Source: Ruminococcus flavefaciens ND2009
GTDB lineage: Bacteria > Bacillota > Clostridia > Oscillospirales > Ruminococcaceae
Length of the DNA: 64,000 nt
Assembly (NCBI RefSeq): GCF_000621785.1
Contig: NZ_KK211346.1
Span: 719,254-783,253 of the forward strand
Direction: 5' to 3'
Numbering within the stretch: the first letter of the stretch is position 1; the number at the start of each line of letters is the position of its first letter. Below the pieces are notes generated by a model, which searched no databases, was not told where the DNA came from, and worked only from the letters and a program-made list of their open reading frames with translations. This document shows positions 1 through 8,025 of the stretch, piece by piece. A program made the translations under genes and the position numbers.

Positions 1-483
1 CAGTATCTTAGCCAGTCGTGCTGTATCGGAGTATACACCGTTGGTCTCGACCAGGAGAGTTACATTGTATTCCTCAGCAATGGGAACAAGCTTCTTCAGC
101 GTCTCAACGATATATTCATCGTCAACATCGCCTCCGGGTGCAGGCTCAAGATCACCGAGTATTCTTATGTAAGAAGCACCAAGCTTCTGAGCCAGCTGAG
201 CATAAGCCTTGATCTCATCCTCAGCCTCCTGATACTTATCCTTGAACTTCAGGCAGGCACCCGAAGAAAGACAAGGGATCTCAAGTCCGAGAGAGCGGAG
301 CTTTGCGACTGTATTGGGTAGCTGAGACTCTGTAAAGGGCTGTGCCTTAACGGAAAAGATCTCATTGCCCAGACCTCTTATCTCTATTCCGTCAAATCTG
401 AAGTCCTTAGCCATAGAGTAGATATCAGTCCACGACCATTCAGGACAAGCGAGTGTTGAAAAACCGATCTTCAAAATAACCAT
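1..483 (-). CDS. Sugar phosphate isomerase/epimerase family protein (partial, C-terminus outside window)
   Basis: The reverse strand reads open from about 483 to the window edge, giving roughly 160 residues. The N-terminus KIGFSTLACPEWSW, followed by FDGIEIRGLG and later LVETNGVYSDT, matches the TIM-barrel AP-endonuclease-2 fold used by xylose-isomerase-like sugar phosphate isomerases/epimerases. An ATG at 483 sits directly against the AAAGGA ribosome site, so the in-frame TTG at 474 with 9-nt spacing is the better start. The reaction and substrate cannot be told from this part. The 57 bases to the small gene at 541 show no terminator, so read-through from the upstream PHP/YdcF operon is possible. 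Confidence 0.8.
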   Translation of the reverse strand, partial: MVILKIGFSTLACPEWSWTDIYSMAKDFRFDGIEIRGLGNEIFSVKAQPFTESQLPNTVAKLRSLGLEIPCLSSGACLKFKDKYQEAEDEIKAYAQLAQKLGASYIRILGDLEPAPGGDVDDEYIVETLKKLVPIAEEYNVTLLVETNGVYSDTARLAKIL

Positions 484-540
484 TCCTTTACATATAACTT
501 ATACTATATTAATATAGTGTGAGCCGATACTTTCAGCCCA

Positions 541-720
541 TTATGTCTCAACTTCAAGCTCACAGGCAGTGTACGCCCTTTTGTCAAAACCTGATGATAT
601 CATATAAGCCTCTGCCTGCTTCCTGGAATTGAACCTTCTTGCAAAGACCTTATTGAACACAAAAACCCGCGGCGACACGGCAAACATTCCGTCACCGAGT
701 CTCTTGATGATCCATTTCAC
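541..720 (-). CDS. Small basic protein, 59 residues, unknown function
   Basis: This short frame starts with GTG at 720. Its ribosome site TAGGAG overlaps the TAG stop of the YdcF-like gene, which suggests translational coupling. The product begins MKWIIKRLGDGMFAVS, is rich in Lys and Arg in its first 40 residues, has the aromatic run PRVFVFNKVF, and ends in the acidic CELEVET. There is no signal peptide or obvious transmembrane segment. No family was recognised. Support comes from the well-placed ribosome site, tight spacing behind a conserved gene and protein-like composition. It could be a spurious frame, but the coupled start argues against that. Confidence 0.6.
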   Translation of the reverse strand: MKWIIKRLGDGMFAVSPRVFVFNKVFARRFNSRKQAEAYMISSGFDKRAYTACELEVET

Positions 721-731
721 GCCAAAAGCTC

Positions 732-1493
732 CTAACCGAAAAGCTTATAGTAAACGATACCGAACCACTCCCTCACACCATAGGTGGGGAGCAGATACCA
801 GGAGGTCTTGCCCGAGATATTGTTCGCTTCTATACCGTTTGACTCAGCGATCAGCTCTGCGCGGTACTGGTGGAAATTATCCGTTACAAGGGTCATCCTC
901 TCTGGGAGCCCGTTCTCGCTGATAACAGCCTTTGAAAAGCGAAGATTTTCCTCGGTATTCACGGATCTGTCCTCCATGAATATCCTGTCCGGAGATATAC
1001 CCTTTGACACAAGATAATCCCTCATGCACTGAGCCTCACTGACGGATTCATCGCTTCCCTGTCCGCCCGAAACGACGGCACAGACACTTTCATGCTCCGA
1101 AAGATAGCCGTAAGCAGCATCAAGTCTCTTCTTCAGCATAAGGCTGGGAGCACCGTTCTTCACCTTGCAGCCAAGGACTACAACTGTAGTATTTTCGTCC
1201 TTCGGAGGATCATTTGCCTCCCGAATCATGAAGACACTTATCACCACAGCCAGAACTATGCTGATTGCTGCTATAAGTCCCGCAAGGGAAAGAACTACCT
1301 TTCCCAGCGGCTTATCCCAACATCTTCCGACAGCTCCCGTAAATCTTCCCCAGAAAAGGAATATCAGCATCATAACAGATGAGACCGCCATTCCGACGCC
1401 GTTTCCCAGGTTGATTATCCCCGTGAGGACAGGTGCCGCAAAAAGCAGGAACAGTCCCAGAAAAAGAATGAACGGGATGATCTTTATGTCCAT
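732..1493 (-). CDS. YdcF/SanA-like membrane protein (DUF218)
   Basis: The 253-residue product has about three hydrophobic helices in its first 92 residues, then a DUF218 domain starting at VVVLGCKV and containing VSGGQGSD, DYLVSKGI and the NTEENLRFSK motif typical of YdcF proteins. Family members are thought to act in envelope or polysaccharide metabolism, but their reaction is poorly known. The domain is predicted to follow the last helix on the outer face. The gene starts 9 bases after the PHP gene behind GAGGTAG, and its stop overlaps the ribosome site of the 59-residue gene, so three genes appear co-transcribed from the promoter at 2462-2490. Confidence 0.85.
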   Translation of the reverse strand: MDIKIIPFILFLGLFLLFAAPVLTGIINLGNGVGMAVSSVMMLIFLFWGRFTGAVGRCWDKPLGKVVLSLAGLIAAISIVLAVVISVFMIREANDPPKDENTTVVVLGCKVKNGAPSLMLKKRLDAAYGYLSEHESVCAVVSGGQGSDESVSEAQCMRDYLVSKGISPDRIFMEDRSVNTEENLRFSKAVISENGLPERMTLVTDNFHQYRAELIAESNGIEANNISGKTSWYLLPTYGVREWFGIVYYKLFG

Positions 1494-1502
1494 TTCTACC
1501 TC

Positions 1503-2339
1503 TTATTTCATGCTTGCAGCCAGCTTGAGGATCCTGTCGAGATTTTCCTTTGTGGTAGTCTCGCTGCCAAGATGTGTGGGCACCTTGTTGTAGAGCCCGT
1601 GGAAATCAGAGCCGCCTGTCTCGATGAGGCCGTACTTCTGTGCGATGGCTGAAAGCTCCTTTCGGCAGCTCTCATCAGCGGAGAAATGTCCAACCTCAAC
1701 GCCGTCGATCTTTCCTTTCTTGGCAAGCTCCTCAAGAAGCTCAATATTATCATACTGCGCGGGGTGAGCCATGACAGCAACGCCCTTTGCGGTATGTATC
1801 AGGTCGATAACAAAATTTACGTCAGGGTATTCACGCTCAACATAGCATGAGCCGTTTTCGGGATTGAACAGCTCGCGGTCAAGGTCGCCGTAGAACTCCA
1901 GCGCATAGCCGTAGTCTATGAGGGCGCGCATGATATGCTGCTTGAAAATGCTCTTGGAAGCCGTTGTGCGTTTCAGTATGCTCTCCTGTGTGATGGGGAA
2001 CTTCTCCATGACCTTTTCGATCATTTCTCTGGAGCATTCCTTTCTTATCTCACAGGATTTCATGCAAAGCCCCTCAAGTCTGTTGGGCTTTGACGGAGCG
2101 TAGCAAAGTATGTGGACCTTGCTGTTTCTTTCCTTATCCCACGCTGAAAGCTCTACGCCGTGGAGTATCTTTACTCCTGCGCGGTCGCCCAGAACGTCAG
2201 CTCTTGAAAACGATGCCATGGTATCGTGGTCTGTAATGGAGAGCCAGTCGATATTCATGCGCTTCGCCTGAGCAATAACGTCTTCGATGCCCAGTGAACC
2301 GTCAGAAAGCGTGGTGTGACAGTGCAGATCGCAAATCAT
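1503..2339 (-). CDS. PHP-domain phosphoesterase (TrpH/YciV-like)
   Basis: The 278-residue protein begins MICDLHCHTTLSDG, the metal-binding HxH start of PHP domains, followed by SITDHDTM and HGVELSAW, and near the end GGSDFHG. These match the PHP-family YciV/TrpH enzymes, which hydrolyse 3'-phospho-nucleotides or the 5' ends of short RNAs. Length is normal. It is the first gene of an operon with the YdcF-like and 59-residue genes. A hairpin of about 7 bp (near 2356-2384) lies in the leader between promoter and start and may affect expression. The exact substrate is not readable from sequence. Confidence 0.9.
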   Translation of the reverse strand: MICDLHCHTTLSDGSLGIEDVIAQAKRMNIDWLSITDHDTMASFSRADVLGDRAGVKILHGVELSAWDKERNSKVHILCYAPSKPNRLEGLCMKSCEIRKECSREMIEKVMEKFPITQESILKRTTASKSIFKQHIMRALIDYGYALEFYGDLDRELFNPENGSCYVEREYPDVNFVIDLIHTAKGVAVMAHPAQYDNIELLEELAKKGKIDGVEVGHFSADESCRKELSAIAQKYGLIETGGSDFHGLYNKVPTHLGSETTTKENLDRILKLAASMK

Positions 2340-2461
2340 AAAGAACCTTCTTTCGCCGCAGGCCTTGTATCTGCGGCAGAATTTTTATAATTGTATTGAT
2401 ATAGCGCTTTTTTGGGAACATGATCATACATATTACTGAAGCAGTAATAATAACGCTAATA

Positions 2462-2490
2462 ATTATATCACAAATTCTTTACAATTTCAA
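2462..2490 (-). promoter_or_regulatory. Promoter of the PHP/YdcF operon
   Basis: On the minus strand TTGAAA and TATAAT are separated by 17 bases, about 120 bases upstream of the PHP gene start. The flanking DNA is very AT-rich. The fit to the sigma-A consensus is good and no other gene nearby needs it. Confidence 0.7.
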
Positions 2491-2571
2491 GCTTTTTACA
2501 CTAATTTTCATTTTTCTATCATTATATTATTATAATGTAGAGAACAACTCCATGGATTTTTCGCGTTTTTT

Positions 2572-3396
2572 TTACTGAAGCTTCGCATAAAGCTCACTCT
2601 TGCGGAAGCCTGTCTCCTTTGCCACAGCCTTGCAGGCTTCTGTGGGCTTTTCACCCATATCTATGAGCTTCATGACCTGCTCCATAGCCTGCTCTATGGT
2701 GATACCGTCCTCTGCGTTCTCAGAAGCACCATCAAGTACGAGAACGAATTCGCCCTTGGGTTCGTTGAGGTTATAATACTCAACAGCCTCAGCCAGAGTC
2801 AGCCTTATGACCTCCTCATGTATCTTGGTGAGCTCCCGGCATAGCGCTATCCTGCGGTCACCGCCGAAGAACCCGCAAAGGTCCGCAAGAGTGGTCTTCA
2901 GCTTATGGGGAGCTTCATAGAACACCATTACCGCAGTCTCGCCGCGGAGCTTTTCAAGACGCTCTGCCCTCTCCTTCTTCGATACGGGCAGGAAGCCCTC
3001 GAATGTGAACCTTCGTGTGCTCAGTCCCGATACCGCAACCGCCGAAACTACGGCGCTGGGACCGGGGACCACCTTTATGTCTATGCCCTGCTCGGCGCAG
3101 AGCTTAACCAGAACCTCTCCCGGGTCGGAGATACAGGGCATACCAGCATCGGTGACAATTCCGCAGCTCTCCCCTGCAAGAAGTCTGTCGATTATGCGCT
3201 GTGCATCGGCTTTGGAGCTGTGCTCGTGAAAGCTTATGAGCTGCTTCTTTATGTCGAAGCGGTTCAGCAGCTTCAGCGTAACACGGGTATCCTCCGCGCA
3301 GATGAAGTCCACAGCCGCCAGCGTATCAAGCTGACGAAGGGTTATATCCTCAAGGTTTCCGATAGGAGTACCTATAACGTAAAATGTTCCGCTCAT
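2572..3396 (-). CDS. rsmI: 16S rRNA 2'-O-ribose C1402 methyltransferase RsmI
   Basis: The 274-residue protein begins MSGTFYVIGTPIGNLEDITLR, and contains CAEDTRVT, SFHEHS, VTDAGMPCISDPG and VPGPSAVVSA. These are hallmark motifs of the tetrapyrrole-methylase-fold enzyme RsmI, which methylates the ribose of C1402 in 16S rRNA using S-adenosylmethionine. Length matches the family. Its start codon overlaps the stop of the upstream YabB-type methyltransferase by 4 bases (ATGA). In Bacillus the equivalent genes yabB, yazA and yabC also lie together; the GIY-YIG gene yazA is missing between them here. It ends the long minus-strand RNA-modification run. Confidence 0.95.
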   Translation of the reverse strand: MSGTFYVIGTPIGNLEDITLRQLDTLAAVDFICAEDTRVTLKLLNRFDIKKQLISFHEHSSKADAQRIIDRLLAGESCGIVTDAGMPCISDPGEVLVKLCAEQGIDIKVVPGPSAVVSAVAVSGLSTRRFTFEGFLPVSKKERAERLEKLRGETAVMVFYEAPHKLKTTLADLCGFFGGDRRIALCRELTKIHEEVIRLTLAEAVEYYNLNEPKGEFVLVLDGASENAEDGITIEQAMEQVMKLIDMGEKPTEACKAVAKETGFRKSELYAKLQ

Positions 3397-4115
3397 GCCT
3401 GCTCCTTTCCTGTGTCGTATATTTTCTGAAGCTCCTCGGAGAAGCCGTTTTCGCTGCGTATGTACAGCTGAGGCTCCACCTTCATGAAAGGCTTTGAGCC
3501 CTTTTTGCCTTCGATGAGGAACAGCCAGGGAGCTTCCTCAGCGTTTTTCGATACGAAGCGGAGTCTCTTAGGCTCGATGTCATGGCTCTTCATGGCAAAT
3601 ATAACATCGCTCAGGCGCTCGGGACGGTTGCATACGCAGAGCCTTCCGCCGAATTTCAGCAGTTTCTGTGCAGCCGCACAGACGTCATCAATGGTGCATA
3701 ATATCTCGTGACGGGCTATTTTCTGGGCAGTGATAACGCTCTGGAAGCCTGCGTTGTTCACCTTGTAGGGGGGATTGCAGGTCACAAGGTCAAGCTGTCC
3801 CAGGGGCGCGCCCTCCCACAGCTCTTTCAGGTCTGCACAGACAGGAACTATCCCCGCAGTCTCGCTCTTTTCAAGCCCCAGACGGAGCTGCTCTATAGCG
3901 CCCTCCTGTATGTCCACAGCGTAGGTAATCTGCGGCGGCAGTTTCTTCTGCATTATCAGTGGTATTATACCGCAGCCCGTCCCCAGATCGCAGACCTTGT
4001 CCTTGGCACGGTACTGTGAGAAGTCAGCCAGCAGAAAGGCGTCGGTGCCGAAGCGGTGATCGCTGCTGGCGCAGACGTATATTTTATCGGTTAGCTTTTC
4101 GTATTTGTATTCCAT
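3393..4115 (-). CDS. YabB/TrmN6-type tRNA (adenine-N6) methyltransferase
   Basis: This 240-residue class I methyltransferase has the SAM-binding loop DLGTGCGIIPL near residue 43 and the catalytic NPPY (in VTCNPPYKVN) of N6-adenine methyltransferases. The start HRFGTDAFLLADF fits the YfiC/YabB group that methylates adenine 37 of a valine tRNA in E. coli. The target here is inferred by family. It overlaps rsmI by 4 bases, the same partner as in Bacillus. It starts 25 bases after the isochorismatase-GNAT gene, so it is probably part of the same transcript. Confidence 0.85.
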   Translation of the reverse strand: MEYKYEKLTDKIYVCASSDHRFGTDAFLLADFSQYRAKDKVCDLGTGCGIIPLIMQKKLPPQITYAVDIQEGAIEQLRLGLEKSETAGIVPVCADLKELWEGAPLGQLDLVTCNPPYKVNNAGFQSVITAQKIARHEILCTIDDVCAAAQKLLKFGGRLCVCNRPERLSDVIFAMKSHDIEPKRLRFVSKNAEEAPWLFLIEGKKGSKPFMKVEPQLYIRSENGFSEELQKIYDTGKEQA

Positions 4116-4140
4116 AATGTTCCTTTTATTCGGTAAATAA

Positions 4141-5154
4141 TTACCTTTTCATTTTTACAATATATTCTGTAGTTCCCTCTTCAAGCTTCTTAATGTCTGT
4201 AAGATGAAAACCGTGCGCTTCATAAAAGCGTATAGCATCAATGTTCTTCTCAATTGTCCAGAGAAAACTTACCGGATAATTCTCTTTGGCATATTCTATC
4301 AGATCTGAGCCGACGCCCTGCCCCTGGAAGAAATGATCCACATATAATTCGATGATCTCTTCTTTCTCAATGCGGATAAGCCCTTTTATTATTCCGTCAT
4401 CATACAGGAACATATTGTTAAGAAAGCCGTTTTCAAGGTACTTTTCAGCGACAGATAACACTTGCAGGTTGCAAAATGAATACACGTCATCATTAAAAAT
4501 AGAGCGGTATTTCATTCGTTTTGCAAAAACAAGTATCTCCGCAATTCTCGAAACATCTTCTTCTGTCGCTCTTCTGATGATATTTGCCTTTTCAGTCTTG
4601 ATTTTTTCCGGCTCATAGTTGTTATGCCGTATCATATCAAGTGCTTCCGCCATATCAATGCAGTGGGCATATCTGTTCTTCCAGATAAACTCGTTATAGT
4701 AGCGATAGGTATGCTCCGCGGTCATGTATTCATTGTCGGTGGTGGAATTGCAGTATTCGGGAACTATCATCTCAAAGCCGTGCTCGAAGCCGCATTTCAC
4801 CGTTGCGTCTATGCAATATTCGGTCTGCAAGCCAGTGACTATGAGCCTTTTGGCGCCCTTTGAGCGAAGATATTCCGTAAGTCCCGTATCGCGGAAGGGA
4901 CTGTTCACAGTCTTGTCAAAGACCTTCTCCCCTGCTTCGGGGGCAAAGTCCTCATGTATATCATAGCCCTCATTCCCCTTTGACAGGAGCTGTCCCTCGC
5001 CGTCATCGTGGCGGATAAAGACTACCTCCGTGCCCCATCTTCTCGCCTCGGCTATGAGACTGCGCAGGTTATCCGTGAACCTGTCAAAAAAACAGAGTCT
5101 GTCGTTGGTGATAAGCTTCTGCACATCGACCACAAGCAAAACAGTTCCGCTCAT
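4141..5154 (-). CDS. Isochorismatase-like cysteine hydrolase fused to a GNAT acetyltransferase
   Basis: The 337-residue protein joins two domains that are usually separate. Residues 1-180 are an isochorismatase-like hydrolase with the triad Asp10 (VVDVQ), Lys81 and Cys114 (TEYCIDAT), so this half appears active; relatives hydrolyse amides such as nicotinamide. Residues 190-337 are a GNAT domain starting IIRRATEEDV, with LYVDHFFQGQGVGSDLI (the acetyl-CoA loop Q-x-x-G-x-G/S) and NIDAIRFYEAHGF. The start overlaps the mnmA stop by 4 bases. The frame is continuous across the junction, so this is a true fusion. Substrates of either half are unknown. Confidence 0.88.
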   Translation of the reverse strand: MSGTVLLVVDVQKLITNDRLCFFDRFTDNLRSLIAEARRWGTEVVFIRHDDGEGQLLSKGNEGYDIHEDFAPEAGEKVFDKTVNSPFRDTGLTEYLRSKGAKRLIVTGLQTEYCIDATVKCGFEHGFEMIVPEYCNSTTDNEYMTAEHTYRYYNEFIWKNRYAHCIDMAEALDMIRHNNYEPEKIKTEKANIIRRATEEDVSRIAEILVFAKRMKYRSIFNDDVYSFCNLQVLSVAEKYLENGFLNNMFLYDDGIIKGLIRIEKEEIIELYVDHFFQGQGVGSDLIEYAKENYPVSFLWTIEKNIDAIRFYEAHGFHLTDIKKLEEGTTEYIVKMKR

Positions 5155-6227
5155 TTTATGGTACCTCCTCCCACGACGATATCACCGTCGTAGAGTACTA
5201 CCGCCTGACCGCCGGTAACGGCTCTCTGGGGCTCGTCGAACTCCACCATGTACTCACCGTTCCCGAGATATGACACCACCGCAGGCTGCTCCTTCTGACT
5301 GTAACGTGTCTTTGCGGTCACCCGCATGGGAGCCTCCAGCTTTTCAACGGAGATAAGGTTGAAGTCATCGGCGATAAGGCTCTTTGTGTAAAGGTCGGAC
5401 TCAAGTCCGAGAGTAACTGTATTGGCAGCTGTATCCTTCTTCACCACATAGGCAGGGTGTCCCAGAGCTATGCCCAGTCCCTTGCGCTGACCTATGGTAT
5501 AGTTTATGATGCCCTTGTGTTCTCCGAGGACCTTTCCCTTCATATCCACAAAGCTTCCGCCGGGCGTGTCGCAGCCTGTAAACCTGCGTATAAAGCCTGC
5601 GTAGTCACCGTCGGGAACGAAGCATATATCCTGACTGTCGGGCTTTTGGGAGTTTACAAGTCCCGCAGCCTCGGCAAGCTCCCTGACCTGAGACTTTTCC
5701 AGCTCACCAAGGGGGAAAAGAGTGTGGGAGAGCTGCTCCTGAGTGAGGGCATACAGCACATAGGTCTGGTCCTTGCTGCGGTCCTTGGGACGTTTCAGCA
5801 GCCAGCGTCCGCGCTCCTCGTCATACTCATTCACGGCATAGTGCCCCGTAGCTATAAAGTCATATCCCAGTTCGAGGGCTCTCCTGAGCATTTTGTCAAA
5901 CTTCACATGACGGTTGCACTCTATACAGGGATTGGGAGTCCTGCCGCTTATATAGCTGTCCGCGAACTGCTGCATGACGTGCTCGCGGAAATTGTCCTTG
6001 AAGTTGAAAACGAGGTGCTCGAAACCAAGCCTGTAGGCAACGCTCCTTGCGTCCTCAACGTCCGAAAGGGCACAGCAGGTCTTGCCCTCCTTCTGTGCCT
6101 CGGATATATCCTCATCGGAAAAGAGCTTCAGCGTTACGCCCATGACTTCATAACCTCTGTCACGGAGCAGCATTGCCGCTACGGAGCTGTCCACTCCTCC
6201 GCTCATTCCTACCATTACTTTTTTCAT
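5151..6227 (-). CDS. mnmA: tRNA-specific 2-thiouridylase MnmA
   Basis: The 358-residue enzyme carries the ATP pyrophosphatase loop SGGVDSS at residues 9-15, the first catalytic cysteine Cys101 in NPCIEC, the second Cys202 in SQDICFV, and the family motifs GRTPNPC, ATGHYA and GQRKGLG. MnmA adenylates and then thiolates uridine 34 of Lys, Glu and Gln tRNAs. Length and both cysteines are as in E. coli. It overlaps the next gene by 4 bases. A 19-base hairpin (6253-6271) lies between it and the upstream HAD gene. Confidence 0.96.
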   Translation of the reverse strand: MKKVMVGMSGGVDSSVAAMLLRDRGYEVMGVTLKLFSDEDISEAQKEGKTCCALSDVEDARSVAYRLGFEHLVFNFKDNFREHVMQQFADSYISGRTPNPCIECNRHVKFDKMLRRALELGYDFIATGHYAVNEYDEERGRWLLKRPKDRSKDQTYVLYALTQEQLSHTLFPLGELEKSQVRELAEAAGLVNSQKPDSQDICFVPDGDYAGFIRRFTGCDTPGGSFVDMKGKVLGEHKGIINYTIGQRKGLGIALGHPAYVVKKDTAANTVTLGLESDLYTKSLIADDFNLISVEKLEAPMRVTAKTRYSQKEQPAVVSYLGNGEYMVEFDEPQRAVTGGQAVVLYDGDIVVGGGTIK

Positions 6228-6252
6228 CTGTATGCTCCTTTGAAAACAGCAC

Positions 6253-6271
6253 GGGCGAACATCGTTCGCCC
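6253..6271 (-). other. Perfect 8-bp hairpin between HAD gene and mnmA
   Basis: GGGCGAAC and GTTCGCCC flank a 3-base loop. The hairpin overlaps the stop codon of the HAD gene and lies about 25 bases upstream of the mnmA start. No T-run follows on the minus strand, so it is more likely an mRNA stabiliser or processing site than a terminator. Confidence 0.45.
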
Positions 6272-6918
6272 TAAATTATTTGTATTATCCCATCCAGAGA
6301 CTTCACATAGAAGTCGGAAAGCTCTCTTATCCTGCCGCTGTCAGCCGCTGCAACGGGGTCGTATACTCCGCAGACCGTAAAGCCTGCTGATTTTGCAGTC
6401 TCTATGCAGTGGAGCGAGTCCTCGATAACAAGGGTCTCATCAGGCTGTGTGCCAAGGCGCTGAGCTCCTCCGAGGAAAATATCGGGGAAGTTCTTGCCTG
6501 CGGGGTACTCCCTGTCAGTCAGCAGAAAACGGAACCTGTCGTAGACTCCGCAGCGTTTCAGCGCCGCCTCTGCCAGCCCCTTATAGGTAGCTGTGGCTAT
6601 GCCATAGGGCACGTTCCTGCTGTCGAGGAAGTCCAGCACCTCCTCGGCGTGGGGCTTCAGGGGTATCTGCTCCTCATAGCGCTGACGAACCATATCCTCG
6701 ATGCGCTTGATGACATATTCCTTTGTGCAGTGAAGTCCGAAGCGGTCGATGAAATACTGTGAAGATTCGTCCACAGTCATCTTCTTCACCACGTCCGACA
6801 CCTCGGGAGGCGGGTCTGTTATACCGTTCTCTATTAAAAATTCGCGGTCAATGCTGCTCCACACGGTCATGGAGTCAAGCAGTGTACCGTCAAGGTCAAA
6901 AATCACGCCTTTTATCAA
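6271..6918 (-). CDS. HAD-superfamily hydrolase (beta-phosphoglucomutase-like phosphatase)
   Basis: The product opens IKGVIFDLDGTLLDSM, with nucleophile and acid/base aspartates in DLDGT, then GIATATYKG and VIEDSLHCIETAKSAG, giving the complete motif set of subfamily IA phosphatases with an alpha-helical cap. I chose the TTG at 6918. It is 2 bases past the stop of the C39-like gene and preceded by GAGGAG with 10-nt spacing, while the in-frame ATG codons further up (to 6987) lie inside the acidic tail of that gene and add residues not seen in the family. That gives 215 residues. Its phosphorylated substrate is unknown; position suggests co-transcription with mnmA. Confidence 0.85.
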   Translation of the reverse strand: MIKGVIFDLDGTLLDSMTVWSSIDREFLIENGITDPPPEVSDVVKKMTVDESSQYFIDRFGLHCTKEYVIKRIEDMVRQRYEEQIPLKPHAEEVLDFLDSRNVPYGIATATYKGLAEAALKRCGVYDRFRFLLTDREYPAGKNFPDIFLGGAQRLGTQPDETLVIEDSLHCIETAKSAGFTVCGVYDPVAAADSGRIRELSDFYVKSLDGIIQII

Positions 6919-6919
6919 A

Positions 6920-8020
6920 TTATCCCTGCTCCTCTTCGCCTTCATCATGTTGTTCCTCAGCAGGAGCAGGCTCTTCCACAGCCTCATTCTCCTCCTGAGC
7001 CCGGGCTGCTTCTTCCTCTGCTCTGCGCTTTTCCTCTTCCTCGGCTTTTCTGCGTTCTTCCTCTTCAGCCTTCTTGCGCTCCTCTTCCTCAGCTCTGCGG
7101 CGAGCCTCTTCCTCCTCAGCCTTCTTGCGTTCAGCCTTGTTTCGGCTCAGTATGGGAGACTGTGGCTTGTCGGCAGGAGCCTTGTAATCGCCCTGTGTCT
7201 TGGAATCACCGCAGATGACCACAGCCTGTCTGCCCATCACCTCGCAGGTCTGTTCAAATTTCGGAAGGTCATACTTTATATTGCCCACCAGCGGGTCTGC
7301 TACGTGGACAACGTTCTCGTCCAGATCATAGCCGTATATCGCCACACAGTGCTGGAAGTCATTGAACCACATCTCCTCGCCGTCGTTGGTGACCCAGCGA
7401 AGGTTTGGGGTGGTTATTATCTGGTTGATAGTGCTCCACATCACAACAGGTCTTCCCTGGCTCACCTGGTAGTAGACCTCCTTCATGGAGCTTCCTGTGA
7501 TGTCCACGGCATAGCAGGGAGAGTTTACCGACTCAAAGTAATCATCGGCGGTCTGCACTATAACGGGAGCAAAGCAGCCGAAGCCCTCATCGGACTTAGG
7601 GTCACCGATATAGGCGGTCTTCATGGTGGTTATGCCGTTATTGTCCATGGGCATGAACTCATCGGAAAGCGCCACCTTGTCTATGTCAAAACCGAGATAC
7701 TGAAGCACCTCGCAAAGCGCAGTCACCTCGCAGCCCGTAGGCAGCTCAGGCTTCTGCAGCACGGTCTTGAAATCGGGTATCGCATATTTTCTCGGTATCT
7801 CATATCCCTCGGGCATTTTTATGTCAAGAGTGAACTGTTCTGTTACAGGCTCGGTAGAAGGCTCTGTCGCCTCTGTGACCTTTACAGTCGAAGCTCCCGC
7901 TGCCGAAGCATTGGGCTCAGCCACCTCAGAGTCCATAAGGGTCACCATTTTTCCGCATGATGTCAATGTTATCATCGCTGCAGCCGCTGCGGCTGTCTTA
8001 CGAAGAAAGTGTGCTATCAT
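6920..8020 (-). CDS. C39-like peptidase lipoprotein with long charged coiled-coil tail
   Basis: The 366-residue protein has a signal ending in lipobox LTSC (Cys22), a short Thr/Glu/Pro linker, and a C39-2 (YvpB-like) papain-fold domain at about 65-275. Cys97 in LPTGCEVTAL, His224 in DFQHCVAIYG and Asp242 in HVADP form the expected triad. From about 295 to 345 follow repeated units of the AEEEERKKAEEEE kind, which should form a long highly charged helix, and an acidic end. It is probably an outer-face membrane-anchored peptidase or transglutaminase-like enzyme. The helical tail after the catalytic domain is unusual. It starts 5 bases downstream of tmcAL. Confidence 0.82.
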   Translation of the reverse strand: MIAHFLRKTAAAAAAMITLTSCGKMVTLMDSEVAEPNASAAGASTVKVTEATEPSTEPVTEQFTLDIKMPEGYEIPRKYAIPDFKTVLQKPELPTGCEVTALCEVLQYLGFDIDKVALSDEFMPMDNNGITTMKTAYIGDPKSDEGFGCFAPVIVQTADDYFESVNSPCYAVDITGSSMKEVYYQVSQGRPVVMWSTINQIITTPNLRWVTNDGEEMWFNDFQHCVAIYGYDLDENVVHVADPLVGNIKYDLPKFEQTCEVMGRQAVVICGDSKTQGDYKAPADKPQSPILSRNKAERKKAEEEEARRRAEEEERKKAEEEERRKAEEEEKRRAEEEAARAQEENEAVEEPAPAEEQHDEGEEEQG

Positions 8021-8025
8021 TCACA

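Noticed and set aside
5457..6380. Plus-strand open frame of 307 codons
   Set aside because: It lies wholly antisense to mnmA and the HAD gene, has no recognisable domain and no ribosome site; it follows from the codon pattern of the real genes.
6919..6987. Longer N-terminus for the HAD phosphatase (start at 6987 or internal ATG codons)
   Set aside because: These starts lie inside the tail of the upstream C39-like gene and add basic residues absent in the family; the TTG at 6918 has a well-placed GAGGAG site.
6749..7960. Plus-strand open frame of 403 codons
   Set aside because: Antisense to the C39-like lipoprotein gene; the Leu/Ser/Phe-rich product is the mirror of the Glu/Lys/Arg repeats.
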